Source: Williamsia limnetica
GTDB lineage: Bacteria; Actinomycetota; Actinomycetes; Mycobacteriales; Mycobacteriaceae
Reading direction: 5' to 3'
DNA length: 64,000 bases
Assembly: GCF_003217475.1 (NCBI RefSeq)
Contig: NZ_QJSP01000012.1
Location: forward strand, 1-64,000
Below the pieces are notes generated by a model. That model ran no database searches. It was not told the DNA's origin and saw only the letters and a list, made by a program, of their open reading frames with translations. The position numbers were made by a program, and so were the translations under genes. Positions within the stretch are counted from its first letter, which is position 1. Every line of letters starts with the position of its first letter. This document shows positions 38,911 to 48,286 of this stretch, in pieces.

Positions 38911-39552
38911 CTACTTGCTCGCAGCCGTCACGCGGTTGTCGAGCATCGTGAGGAACGGGGCCCGCGCGCGGTTGCTCTTCTCATACTCGGCCAGCTCTTT
39001 GAGTTCGGCCAGCCCGACACCGCGCAACTTCGCGCGTAGCTGCGCGAGTGTGAGGGTGTCGTAGTCGAGCAGCACGACGATTTCCGGGGCCTTCTTCGCG
39101 GATCGGCGCGCGGTCGGCGCGTCCTTCTCGATGTCGGGTGTCGAACTGTAGAGCGCGAACCGCCCGGTACCCACGGGTCCAACGGTGTTCTCGGGGTCGT
39201 CGTCGGCGGTCCCGGGTGTGTCATCGGCGGGCGTCACGGTGGTCGTGGCCGGGGTGATCGGCGGAGCGGAATTCCCGGTCACGCTGTCGTCGGGCTCGGA
39301 GAAGTCGTCGTCTTCGTCGAAGGTCGCCCACTCGGGTTCCTCTTCGGCCTGACCGAGCAGTGCCTCGAAGACGTCGTCCCCCTTGATCGCCATCTCGGCG
39401 ATGCCCTGCTGGAAGCGCATCACGGCCTGCAGGGTCTGACTGACCGCACTCATCGGCAAAGTGATGGCGGTGGTGGGCAGTTTTCGCGTCTCTTCCAGCA
39501 CGGTTACAACTACCCCGGCGGCGACCCTGGCGGCATAAGGTGGTCGAATCAT
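38911..39552 (-). CDS. lipid-droplet-associated protein (Rv1109c-like)
   Basis: A 213-residue protein. The N-terminal part (PPYAARVAAGVVVTVLEETR) is amphipathic to hydrophobic, the middle is acidic and Pro/Thr-rich, and the C-terminal 70 residues form a conserved helical module (DYDTLTLAQLRAKLRGVGLAE... LDNRV). The family is found on lipid droplets in oil-storing actinobacteria. ATG 39552 was taken; the frame runs open over ispH but those codons lie in the opposite gene. It is divergent from ispH with 69 bases between starts. Confidence 0.8.
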   Translation of the reverse strand: MIRPPYAARVAAGVVVTVLEETRKLPTTAITLPMSAVSQTLQAVMRFQQGIAEMAIKGDDVFEALLGQAEEEPEWATFDEDDDFSEPDDSVTGNSAPPITPATTTVTPADDTPGTADDDPENTVGPVGTGRFALYSSTPDIEKDAPTARRSAKKAPEIVVLLDYDTLTLAQLRAKLRGVGLAELKELAEYEKSNRARAPFLTMLDNRVTAASK

Positions 39553-39621
39553 GCCAATACTGTGCCTCATGCCACCGGTGGTGACCACCAGTAGGGTCGC
39601 AATGCCCGTACGCTGAACACC

Positions 39622-40590
39622 ATGAGTTCGGCCGAGAACAGCCCATCGGGCAAGACAATCCTGCTCGCAGAGCCGCGTGGTTACTGCGCCGGCGTCGACC
39701 GCGCAGTCGAAACAGTGGAGAAAGCCCTGGAGAAGCATGGTGCTCCGGTGTACGTCCGTAAGGAGATCGTGCACAACCGCCATGTCGTGGAGACCCTGAC
39801 AGATCGCGGCGCGGTCTTCGTGGACGAGACCGACGAGGTGCCTGAAGGCGCGCTTGTGGTCTTCTCCGCACATGGTGTCTCCCCGGCGGTCCACGACTCT
39901 GCTGCCAGCCGCAATCTGCGCACCATCGATGCCACCTGCCCCCTGGTGACCAAGGTTCACCAGGAGGCGAAGCGGTTCGCCCGCGACGACTACGACATCC
40001 TGCTGATCGGTCACGAGGGTCACGAAGAGGTCGAGGGGACCGCGGGCGAGGCGCCTGAGCACGTGCAGCTCGTCGACGGCCCCGAGAGTGTCGACGCTGT
40101 CACCGTGCGCGACGAGTCAAAGGTGATCTGGTTGTCGCAGACGACGCTGTCCGTCGACGAGACGATGCAGACCGTATCGCGCCTTCGCGAGAAGTTCCCG
40201 CTGCTCAACGACCCGCCCAGCGACGACATCTGCTACGCCACCCAGAACCGTCAGGTCGCGGTGAAGGCGATGGCTCCCAAGTGCGACCTGGTGATCGTGG
40301 TCGGTTCGCAGAACTCGTCGAACTCGGTCCGGCTGGTGGAGGTGGCGCTGCAGGCCGGCGCCAAGGCCTCGTATCTCATCGACTATGCCCGTGAGATGGA
40401 TCTCGGATGGCTCGAGGGCGTGCAGACCGTGGGCGTCACCTCCGGTGCCTCGGTACCGGAGGTCTTGGTGCGCGGCGTGCTCGAGGTGTTGCAGGCGAAC
40501 GGCTTCGACGGAGTCGAAAAGGTGACCACAGCCGAGGAGACCTTGACGTTCGCATTGCCCCGTGAATTGCGTCCGGCGCGCGCCACGTAG
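39622..40590 (+). CDS. ispH: 4-hydroxy-3-methylbut-2-enyl diphosphate reductase
   Basis: A 322-residue iron-sulphur enzyme, last step of the MEP pathway, producing IPP and DMAPP. The three cluster cysteines are in [10 protein letters not shown] (Cys22), [11 protein letters not shown] and ICYATQNRQ, and the EEVEGTAGE and SNSVRL substrate motifs are intact. TACGCT ends 7 bases before ATG 39622, consistent with a leaderless start. Matches LytB2/IspH Rv1110 in M. tuberculosis. Confidence 0.97.
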   Translation: MSSAENSPSGKTILLAEPRGYCAGVDRAVETVEKALEKHGAPVYVRKEIVHNRHVVETLTDRGAVFVDETDEVPEGALVVFSAHGVSPAVHDSAASRNLRTIDATCPLVTKVHQEAKRFARDDYDILLIGHEGHEEVEGTAGEAPEHVQLVDGPESVDAVTVRDESKVIWLSQTTLSVDETMQTVSRLREKFPLLNDPPSDDICYATQNRQVAVKAMAPKCDLVIVVGSQNSSNSVRLVEVALQAGAKASYLIDYAREMDLGWLEGVQTVGVTSGASVPEVLVRGVLEVLQANGFDGVEKVTTAEETLTFALPRELRPARAT

Positions 40591-40613
40591 GCGTTCACCT
40601 TTCATCCACCGAT

Positions 40614-40653
40614 TTCGCACCGCCCACCTGCTCTTACGGGTGGGCGGTGCGAA
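40614..40653 (+). terminator. hairpin after ispH
   Basis: Fifteen-base perfect arms TTCGCACCGCCCACC and GGTGGGCGGTGCGAA with a 10-base loop, about 24 bases after the ispH stop. No U-run follows. It marks the junction between the two syntenic blocks of the window. Confidence 0.65.
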
Positions 40654-40703
40654 TTCAGCTCGTTCAGCGGAAGAACACCGGTCGGCACGGCGTTGTGACG
40701 AAC

Positions 40704-41117
40704 ATGACAACGTCAGCTCTCGAACTCACCCCACGACAACGCGAACGGCTCGAAACCGAAGAAGTCGTCTGGCTCACCACCGTCAACGCTTCGCAGACCC
40801 CGGTCCCGACGCCGGTGTGGTTTTTGTGGTCGGATGATCACTTCCTGGTCTTCAGCGAACCCCGAACGCCCAAGCTCGCGAACATCGCCCGCGGCGGCGT
40901 GTCGGTCCACTTCAACTCCACCAGCGGGGGCGGCGACGTGGCGGTGTTCACGGCCAACGCCGCCCAGGACCCGGACGGACCGACCGAGGCCGAATGGAAC
41001 GCCTACGTGGGCAAGTACGGCCAGTCGATGGCGGGCATGGACTACACGCCCGACTCGTTCCGGTCCGAATACTCGACGTTGATCAGGGTCACGCCCCGGC
41101 GCGTTCGCGGTTGGTGA
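40704..41117 (+). CDS. pyridoxamine-5'-phosphate-oxidase-fold protein, probable F420-dependent (TIGR03667-like)
   Basis: A 137-residue split-barrel flavin/deazaflavin-binding protein. It begins LELTPRQRERLETEEVVWLTTVNASQTPVPTPVWFLW, typical of PPOX-class F420-dependent reductases of actinobacteria, followed by FLVFSEPRTPKLANI and YSTLIRVTPRRVRGW. Cofactor choice (F420 or FMN) is inferred from subfamily likeness. It occupies the place beside mycP4 where eccB4 stands in M. tuberculosis. Confidence 0.8.
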   Translation: MTTSALELTPRQRERLETEEVVWLTTVNASQTPVPTPVWFLWSDDHFLVFSEPRTPKLANIARGGVSVHFNSTSGGGDVAVFTANAAQDPDGPTEAEWNAYVGKYGQSMAGMDYTPDSFRSEYSTLIRVTPRRVRGW

Positions 41118-41127
41118 CCGATCGGCG

Positions 41128-42534
41128 TCAGTACTCGTCAGGGTTCAGGCGACGCACTCGGCGAGCCGGCATCGATACCGCCCACCCTGCCGCCAGGATC
41201 ACCGCACAGACGCCGACGCCGATCGCTGCGATCGTATGCGGTCGGTGGTCGACGGGTGGAGCCGCGGTGGGTGCCGATATGGCCTGCGGCACAGTCCAAT
41301 CCGGTTCGCGGTCGGGAATCTCGTAGGTGAGGGCGGCCACGGGGTCGATCACTCCATGGCCCACGGTGTTGTCGCGACCGGTACCCGGGGCATGAGCGGT
41401 GCGGGTGATGCGCTCGATGACCGCTCGCGCGTCGAGTTCGGGGAATTTCGCACGGACGAGCGCCACCACACCCGCGACGTACGGGGCGGCGAAGCTGGTC
41501 CCGTCGACACTCGTCAGACCACCTTCCACCTCTTGTGCGTTGGCCAACCGGTCCGAGCCGCGGGTGCTGTCGAGACTCAGGATCGACGTGCCCGGTGCGG
41601 CGATCCCGACCCAGGGGCCGGCAAGACTGAAGGCCGCAGGCGCTCCGCCTTCGGAATCGACGGCTGCCACGCTCAGCACGTAGGGCGTGTACCAGGCCGG
41701 GCTCGCGATCGTGGTGACAGTGTCCCAGCCATCCGATGCCGGATCGGCCGGGTTCGGCGGAGGATTCTGTTGTGAGCACTGCGAACCCTCGATGAGGTTG
41801 CCGGCCGCGGCGACCACCACCACGTTGCGGTCGAAGGCGTATTTCACCGCGGCGCCGAGCTGCTTGTCGTACAGGTTCGACCCCGCGGACCCGCAGGCCA
41901 CCTCGGAGATGTTGATGACGGTCGCACCCAGGCCCACCGCCCGCACGATCGCGTAAGCGAGCGTTTGCACAGTCCCGAAGCCGGCGCCCACGCTGGGGTT
42001 GTCGCCCGGGTTGCCGGCGCGTCTGCGGTCTTTCGGTTCGAAGGCCGCGCTCGACTGCCTGATCGCGATGATCGACGATTCGGGTGCGACCCCGGCGAAG
42101 GCGTCGCCCGGTGCAGGCTGGGCGCCGATGATTCCGGCCACCAGTGTGCCGTGGCCGTCGCAGTCGTCGGTTCCGTCGGAGCGCGAGACGTAGTCACCGC
42201 CGGCGGTGATGCGCGGCAATCGCGGATGTCTGGTCACGCCGGTGTCGATCACCGCGACCTTCTGCCCACCGCCGCGGCTGAAACGCCACGCTTCGGGTAG
42301 CCGCATCATCGCCTGTGCAGCTGAGGGTTTGGTGACGTCCGTTCCGGGAGCCAGAACCGGCTTGGCACACAGCATCTTCTGCTCGGTGGGCTCTGGCGGT
42401 GCGATCGGCGCATCCCGCACCAGGGCCGCGATGTCGACCGCCGGTGGTGGGATCGCGGCGGCAGGTAGCGCGGGGAGGGCCGCCGCCGCGGTGATTGCCA
42501 CGACCACCGTCACATGGCCGATACGCGAACGCAT
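41128..42534 (-). CDS. mycP4: type VII secretion mycosin protease (MycP4)
   Basis: A 468-residue membrane-anchored subtilisin-like protease of the ESX-4 system. A Sec signal peptide (residues 1-27, cut near PAAA) is followed by the catalytic triad Asp97 in VIDTGV, His128 in DGHGT and Ser near 360 in GTSFAAPYVAG; a C-terminal transmembrane helix (about 440-460) ends in a basic tail. Two cysteine pairs are plausible. ATG 42534 gives a standard signal peptide; GTG 42573, which overlaps the eccD stop, would add 13 residues. It follows eccD4 on the same strand. Confidence 0.92.
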   Translation of the reverse strand: MRSRIGHVTVVVAITAAAALPALPAAAIPPPAVDIAALVRDAPIAPPEPTEQKMLCAKPVLAPGTDVTKPSAAQAMMRLPEAWRFSRGGGQKVAVIDTGVTRHPRLPRITAGGDYVSRSDGTDDCDGHGTLVAGIIGAQPAPGDAFAGVAPESSIIAIRQSSAAFEPKDRRRAGNPGDNPSVGAGFGTVQTLAYAIVRAVGLGATVINISEVACGSAGSNLYDKQLGAAVKYAFDRNVVVVAAAGNLIEGSQCSQQNPPPNPADPASDGWDTVTTIASPAWYTPYVLSVAAVDSEGGAPAAFSLAGPWVGIAAPGTSILSLDSTRGSDRLANAQEVEGGLTSVDGTSFAAPYVAGVVALVRAKFPELDARAVIERITRTAHAPGTGRDNTVGHGVIDPVAALTYEIPDREPDWTVPQAISAPTAAPPVDHRPHTIAAIGVGVCAVILAAGWAVSMPARRVRRLNPDEY

Positions 42535-42569
42535 CGATCCTGTCCGGCCGCCGGCGCGGGGCCGGCTCG

Positions 42570-44054
42570 TCACAGGTCGCGGACCGCTGCGTAGAGGTCG
42601 AGGATCCAGAACAACAGCGGGACGATCGCCGCGATCAGCAGATACTCGAAGATCTCGACCAGGCGGCGCATCACGGGAGAGAAGTCCGATTGTGGTGCGA
42701 GGACTCCGCACAACAGCGCGAGGACCGCTGTACTACCCAAAGCGACTGCCGCCAGAACGGTGTGTTCGCCCGGTCCGAATGCCATCTCGATGCAGACCAC
42801 GGCCCACCCGACGGCGCCTGCTGCGATGAGCACGGATGCCTGGGCGAGATCGGTGTGGGACCGGCCCCGCAGGCAGAGCACGATCGCGATGATCGTCGCG
42901 AACACCGTGGCGCGCCAGCTGAAGTCCGGAGTGGGGTACGCGACCATCGCGATACCGGCCACGGCGGCCGACGAGGTCCCGATGATGAGTCCGGTGAGAT
43001 ATCTTCCGGCCGTTCGGGTGCGCTGTTCGAGTGCGGCAGCAGAGGGGAGCGCCATGGCTCCGATTGCTCCGATGCCCTCGATCGCCGGGCGGGGCGCCGA
43101 GTCCGCGGGGTCGATGGCGGCGCCTGCCGTCGGCACCGGGGGCAGAGGCAGTCGCGCCAACAGAATGGTGATTCGCGATGCGTAAGAGATCGCGAGAATC
43201 GCGATGGCGCACAACAGTGCTCCGATACGGACGGTTCCCGGCGACCACAGCATCTGCACCGCGGCTGCGCCCGTCCCGAACAGGGCGGCCGTGATCACCG
43301 CGGCATTCACCAGGGGACCGGCGGCCCCGATCCGGTAGGACATCGCGGCAACGACCACGGTGACCGCGCATCCGAGCGTGAGATGGGCCGCCCCGAACGG
43401 CCCTGGCGGCAACATCATTCCGGTCGCGAGTGCACAGGGGGCCGCACACAGCGAGCTGATCGCAGCGGTGGTGCGATCGAGGTAGTACCGACCGATCACG
43501 GCTCCGGCGACCACGTAGGCGAGGGTGACGAGCGCGGCGATCACCGGCGGCCACCAACTCTCGTGTTCGCTGCGTTCGCGTAACAGCGCCAGTACACACA
43601 GGGCCGATGCCGCGACGGCGACCACGTAGCCCATGACCCGGGCGGCCGTCGCGTTCCAACTCGCGAACTGGGCCTCGCCGAGTCGTGCGACGGCGTCGAT
43701 CACATCGTCGAAGAGCACCGCGGTCTCGCGGGCGGGTACCGAGCGCAGGATCAGCAGATCGCCGTCTCGCACCCCGGCCTCGGACAGCGTGCGACCGGGC
43801 GCGATGGGCTCGCGGCCGACCCGTGACAGCGTCCAGTGATCCCGGATGGGCGTCGGCCGGGTGTCGGCGTCCTCGACATCCGGCGTCCGGGAACTGATCA
43901 GCGCCACCAGGTCCGGGATCAGCGCGGCCACCGGCACCGCGGCCGGAAGTCCGACGTCGAACTGAGTCGTGCCACCGATGACCGATACCCGCGCCAGCGC
44001 AGGTTCGGCAGCGGCAGCGGCGTCCAACTCCGCCAAAAGGTCAGCAGCGGTCAT
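42570..44054 (-). CDS. eccD4: type VII secretion integral membrane protein EccD4
   Basis: A 494-residue core component of the ESX-4 secretion channel. An N-terminal ubiquitin-like domain (about 20-110, ending SRVGREPIAPGRTLSEAGV) is followed by eleven hydrophobic helices, matching EccD topology. GGGGGGA 5-6 bases before ATG 44054 is a strong ribosome binding site. It is divergent from eccC4, with 191 bases between starts that must carry both promoters, and is followed by mycP4. Confidence 0.92.
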   Translation of the reverse strand: MTAADLLAELDAAAAAEPALARVSVIGGTTQFDVGLPAAVPVAALIPDLVALISSRTPDVEDADTRPTPIRDHWTLSRVGREPIAPGRTLSEAGVRDGDLLILRSVPARETAVLFDDVIDAVARLGEAQFASWNATAARVMGYVVAVAASALCVLALLRERSEHESWWPPVIAALVTLAYVVAGAVIGRYYLDRTTAAISSLCAAPCALATGMMLPPGPFGAAHLTLGCAVTVVVAAMSYRIGAAGPLVNAAVITAALFGTGAAAVQMLWSPGTVRIGALLCAIAILAISYASRITILLARLPLPPVPTAGAAIDPADSAPRPAIEGIGAIGAMALPSAAALEQRTRTAGRYLTGLIIGTSSAAVAGIAMVAYPTPDFSWRATVFATIIAIVLCLRGRSHTDLAQASVLIAAGAVGWAVVCIEMAFGPGEHTVLAAVALGSTAVLALLCGVLAPQSDFSPVMRRLVEIFEYLLIAAIVPLLFWILDLYAAVRDL

Positions 44055-44245
44055 GATTCCCCCCAAGAGATCCCCACCCGATGTCGAAACAATAGCGAAT
44101 GCGTCCGACATCTGCCCCGCCGGATCGTGGCGGCCTGTGGATGAATGGCACCCTTCGGGGTGCCCCGCACGAGCTCATGGTGAATGATGTGCGGCCAGGG
44201 GATTCATTAGCTCAGGGGTGGGGTTCGTACAACCATGATGTTTCG

Positions 44246-47200
44246 GTGACGGCAGGGACGACCGAGGGATTCGTGCGGCGGGCACGAGTGCCGGTACCGC
44301 GTGCGCCCGGCGGAGAGGTCAACATCCAGGTGCCCCCGGATGTACCGCGGGTCGTGCCCGGCAGCCTGCTGATGAAAATGATGCCCGTGGTGATGGTGAT
44401 CGCCGTGGTCGGCATGATCTCGATGATGTTCGTGACCGGCGGGCGCAACATGCTGTCGAATCCGCTGTTCATGATGTTCCCGATGATGATGCTCATGTCG
44501 ATGTTCGGCATGTACGCGGGCGCCGGGAATCGCGGCGGCGGCAAGCGCGCGGCCGAGTTGAACGAAGAGCGCAAAGACTACTTCCGCTATTTGTGCCAGG
44601 TTCGTGACGAGGTGCACGAGACCGGTGCGGCCCAGCGCGACGCCCTCGAGTGGAGTCATCCCGAACCGGCAGCGCTGCTCGCGGTGGTGGGCGGACGTCG
44701 TATGTGGGAGCGGCGGCGCGGCGACAGCGACTTCGGCCATGTCCGGGTCGGGGTCGGATCGCAGCGACTCGCGACGCGTCTGATGCCACCGGAGACGGGG
44801 CCGCTCGAGGACATCGAACCGGTGTCGGCGGTGGCGCTGCGCAGATTTGTCCGAACCCACTCGGTTGTCCACGGATTGCCCACCGCGGTGTCGCTGAGGG
44901 GGTTCCCGGCGATCAACATCGAGGGAGCGCGCCAGGAGACGCGGCAGCTGGCGCGGTCGATGATGCTCGAACTCTGCGCGTTTCACGGTCCTGATCAATT
45001 GATGATCGCCGTGATCACCGCTGACCCCGGGGCCGAGGCGTGGGACTGGTGCAAGTGGCTGCCGCATCTACAGCATCCGTACGAGCGCGACGGTATGGGT
45101 TCGGCCAGGATGGTCTACCGGTCACTGGCGGACCTCGAGGACGACCTCGCCGTGGATCTGCTCGAGCGCGGCCGATTCTCGCGGTCGGCTCCGCCGAGCG
45201 CCGCGCGGGCACAGCTCGTGGTCGTCATCGATGACGGATTCGTCTCGGGCGACGAACGTATCGTCGGCGACGCGGGCATGGAGGCGGTGTGCATCCTCGA
45301 TCTGTCCGCACCCACCGATGGCCTGGCTGTCCGTCGGGGACTGCAGCTGGTGGTGCGCGAGGGAAAGATCGGGGCCCGTAGCGCTTTCGGCGTCGAAGAG
45401 TTCGCCGACATGGATTCCCTCGGTGTCGCAGAAGCCGAAGCGTTCGCCAGGGCGATGGCGCGGTACCGCCTCGCCACCGCGGCCCAGTTGGTGAACCTCG
45501 AGCAAGAGGCCACCCCGTCGGATCCGGGTTTGATGAATCTACTCGGCATCGCTGATGCGACGCGGCTCGACCCGCATACGGCGTGGGCGCCGCGCAGCGC
45601 GCGCATGCGGCTGCGAGTACCCATCGGGTACTCGGCGAGCGGTACCCCGGTCGAGATCGACATCAAGGAAGCCGCCGAAGGTGGGATGGGTCCGCACGGT
45701 CTGTGTATCGGTGCCACCGGGTCAGGTAAATCGGAGTTCCTCCGGACCCTGGTGTTGTCGATGATCGCGTCCCATTCACCGGAGGCGCTGAATCTGGTTC
45801 TCGTCGACTTCAAAGGTGGTGCAACATTTCTGGGTCTCGACTCGGCACCCCACGTGGCAGCTGTCATCACGAACCTCGAAGAAGAGCTGTCGATGGTCGA
45901 CCGCATGCGCGACGCGCTGTCCGGGGAGATGAACCGGCGCCAAGAGGTGCTGCGCGCAGCGGGGAACTTCGCGAACGTGGGGGACTACGAGCGGGCTCGC
46001 GCGTCGGGCGCGCCGCTGGAACCGCTGCCCGCCTTGTTCATCGTGGTCGACGAGTTCTCCGAACTGCTGGCGCAGAAGCCGGATTTCGCTGATCTCTTCG
46101 TCGCGATCGGCCGACTGGGGCGCAGCCTGCACATTCATCTGCTGCTCGCCTCACAACGCCTCGAAGAGGGCAAGATGCGCGGACTCGACAGCCACCTGTC
46201 CTATCGAATCGGTCTGAAGACGTTCTCCGCGAACGAGTCCCGGTCGGTACTCGGTATGCCTGACGCCTACCATCTGCCTAATGTCCCCGGCTCGGGGTAC
46301 CTCAAGTGCGACTCGGCCGAACCCATCAGATTCAACACGTGTTACGTCTCGGGTCCCTACACCCCGCCTACCGCGCTCGGACTCGAATCGCTTCCCTCGA
46401 TGGCGACGGCAGGCCGGCTGAAGATGTTCACCGCCGACCGCATACCGGTGGATCTGGTTGCCCCTCCGCAGATCTCGCTCGACCCAGTGCCCGATCTCGT
46501 CGCAGATCCGTCGGTGGCAGGTCCGGCGGTTGCACACACCCCCGGTGTAGGTGCTGCGGTGCGGACCCTGCTGGAAACCGTGCTCGACCGCATGGCCGGA
46601 CAAGGTCCTGCAGCACACGAGGTGTGGCTGCCCCCGCTCGACCAGCCTCCGACGATCGACATGCTCGTCCCACGGTGGCGCAGCCCCCAGGACGGTCGCC
46701 TCGAGTTCCCACTGGGGATCGTCGACCGGCCCTACGACCAACGTCGCGACATCCTGACCGTGGATGTGTCCGGTTCGCGAGGCAACGTCGCGATCGTCGG
46801 TGGGCCCCAATCGGGTAAGTCCAACGCCGTCCGGACCCTGATCCTCGGCGCCGCAACCACCCATACGCCCGAACAGGTCCAGTTCTACTGCCTCGATTTC
46901 GGTGGCGGCAGCCTGGCCGGGATCGCCGGGCTACCGCACGTCGGATCCGTGGCGGGCCGATCGGACATGGATGCAGTGCGACGTACGGTGGCGGAGGTCG
47001 CCACCCTGATCCGCCGGCGGGAGTTGCGTTTCGCCGATGCGGGCATCGAGTCGATGCGCGACTTCCGGTCTCGACGCCGAGCCGGCGATCCTGTGCTCGC
47101 CGACGACGTATTCGGCGACCTCTTCCTTGTCGTCGACGGGTACGCGGTCATTCGTGGCGAGTTCGAGTTCCTGGAATCTCAGATCAATACCATTGTGGCG

Positions 47201-48286
47201 CAAGGTCTGTCCTACGGTGTGCACGTCATCCTCACAGCCGCGCGCTGGGCGGAGGTCCGGCCGGCGATCAAGGATCTGATCGGCAGCAGACTGGAACTGC
47301 GGCTCGGGGATCCGCTCGATTCGGAGATGGGTCGCAAGGTCGCCGGTCTGGTGCCCGAAGGCCGCCCGGGTCGCGGTCTCACGGCGCAGCAGCTCCACAT
47401 GCTCGTCGCGCTGCCCCGCACCGATTCGGAAACAGGACTCGACACCCTGAGCTCGGCGCTCGCGAGCACCGTCGCAACCATCTCGGCCCTGTACCCCGGT
47501 CGCGCGGCGATGGCAGTCCGCAAGCTGGCCACGCACCTCGAACGGTCCGAGGTGCACACGCGCTTGCGGGACGCCGACATCACGCTGGCACCGGGAGAGG
47601 TCGCCATCGGTGTCGGGGAGGCCGAACTCGCACCGGTCATCCTCGACTTCCGGACCGGGCCGCATTTTCTGGTGTTCGCCGACGTTGAGCACGGCAAGAC
47701 GAACTTGCTCCGCAACATCGTGGCCGGATTGATCGAGAACTCGTCGTCGACGGAGACAAAAATCGTTCTCGTCGACTACCGGCGGACGATGCTCGGCGTG
47801 ATCGACACCGAGCATCTGGCCGGATATGCCACCTCCGCCCAGACCCTGACCCCGATGGTCACCGAGCTCGCCGCCTACTTCACAGCGCGTCTACCGGGGC
47901 CGGACGTCACCCAGCGACAGCTCCGTGACCGCCGGTGGTGGTCGGGACCGGACGTCTACATCGTCGTCGACGACTACGACATGGTGGCCACCGGAAGCGG
48001 GAACCCGCTGGCGCCGTTACTCGACCTCTTGGCCCAGGCCCGCGACATCGGCCTGCACCTCATCGTCGCGCGGCGTTCGGGCGGCGCAGGCCGGGCCCTG
48101 TTCGACCCGATCATCGGCCGCCTCAAGGATCTGTCGTGTGACGGGCTGTTGATGAGCGGAGACCGCGACGAGGGGTACCTGCTCGGCAGGGTCCGCCTGC
48201 AGAAGCTGGTGCCGGGTCGGGGCGAACTGGTGTCGCGTTCGCGTCCGCAGGAAATGATCCAGGTCGCCCACATGCCTCCGCTGTGA
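44246..48286 (+). CDS. eccC4: type VII secretion ATPase EccC4
   Basis: A 1346-residue FtsK/SpoIIIE-like motor of ESX-4 that recognises substrates and drives export. After the start GFVRRARVPVPRAPGGEV-type segment come two methionine-rich transmembrane helices (about 38-58 and 66-88). Three ATPase domains follow with P-loops GATGSGKSE near residue 490, GGPQSGKSN near 852 and a reduced VEHGKTN near 1147; only the first has a full set of ATPase features (VLVDFKGG, LASQRLEEG). GTG 44246 was chosen since CATGAT ends 6 bases upstream and homologues begin there; earlier ATGs extend it by up to 49 residues. Confidence 0.94.
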   Translation: MTAGTTEGFVRRARVPVPRAPGGEVNIQVPPDVPRVVPGSLLMKMMPVVMVIAVVGMISMMFVTGGRNMLSNPLFMMFPMMMLMSMFGMYAGAGNRGGGKRAAELNEERKDYFRYLCQVRDEVHETGAAQRDALEWSHPEPAALLAVVGGRRMWERRRGDSDFGHVRVGVGSQRLATRLMPPETGPLEDIEPVSAVALRRFVRTHSVVHGLPTAVSLRGFPAINIEGARQETRQLARSMMLELCAFHGPDQLMIAVITADPGAEAWDWCKWLPHLQHPYERDGMGSARMVYRSLADLEDDLAVDLLERGRFSRSAPPSAARAQLVVVIDDGFVSGDERIVGDAGMEAVCILDLSAPTDGLAVRRGLQLVVREGKIGARSAFGVEEFADMDSLGVAEAEAFARAMARYRLATAAQLVNLEQEATPSDPGLMNLLGIADATRLDPHTAWAPRSARMRLRVPIGYSASGTPVEIDIKEAAEGGMGPHGLCIGATGSGKSEFLRTLVLSMIASHSPEALNLVLVDFKGGATFLGLDSAPHVAAVITNLEEELSMVDRMRDALSGEMNRRQEVLRAAGNFANVGDYERARASGAPLEPLPALFIVVDEFSELLAQKPDFADLFVAIGRLGRSLHIHLLLASQRLEEGKMRGLDSHLSYRIGLKTFSANESRSVLGMPDAYHLPNVPGSGYLKCDSAEPIRFNTCYVSGPYTPPTALGLESLPSMATAGRLKMFTADRIPVDLVAPPQISLDPVPDLVADPSVAGPAVAHTPGVGAAVRTLLETVLDRMAGQGPAAHEVWLPPLDQPPTIDMLVPRWRSPQDGRLEFPLGIVDRPYDQRRDILTVDVSGSRGNVAIVGGPQSGKSNAVRTLILGAATTHTPEQVQFYCLDFGGGSLAGIAGLPHVGSVAGRSDMDAVRRTVAEVATLIRRRELRFADAGIESMRDFRSRRRAGDPVLADDVFGDLFLVVDGYAVIRGEFEFLESQINTIVAQGLSYGVHVILTAARWAEVRPAIKDLIGSRLELRLGDPLDSEMGRKVAGLVPEGRPGRGLTAQQLHMLVALPRTDSETGLDTLSSALASTVATISALYPGRAAMAVRKLATHLERSEVHTRLRDADITLAPGEVAIGVGEAELAPVILDFRTGPHFLVFADVEHGKTNLLRNIVAGLIENSSSTETKIVLVDYRRTMLGVIDTEHLAGYATSAQTLTPMVTELAAYFTARLPGPDVTQRQLRDRRWWSGPDVYIVVDDYDMVATGSGNPLAPLLDLLAQARDIGLHLIVARRSGGAGRALFDPIIGRLKDLSCDGLLMSGDRDEGYLLGRVRLQKLVPGRGELVSRSRPQEMIQVAHMPPL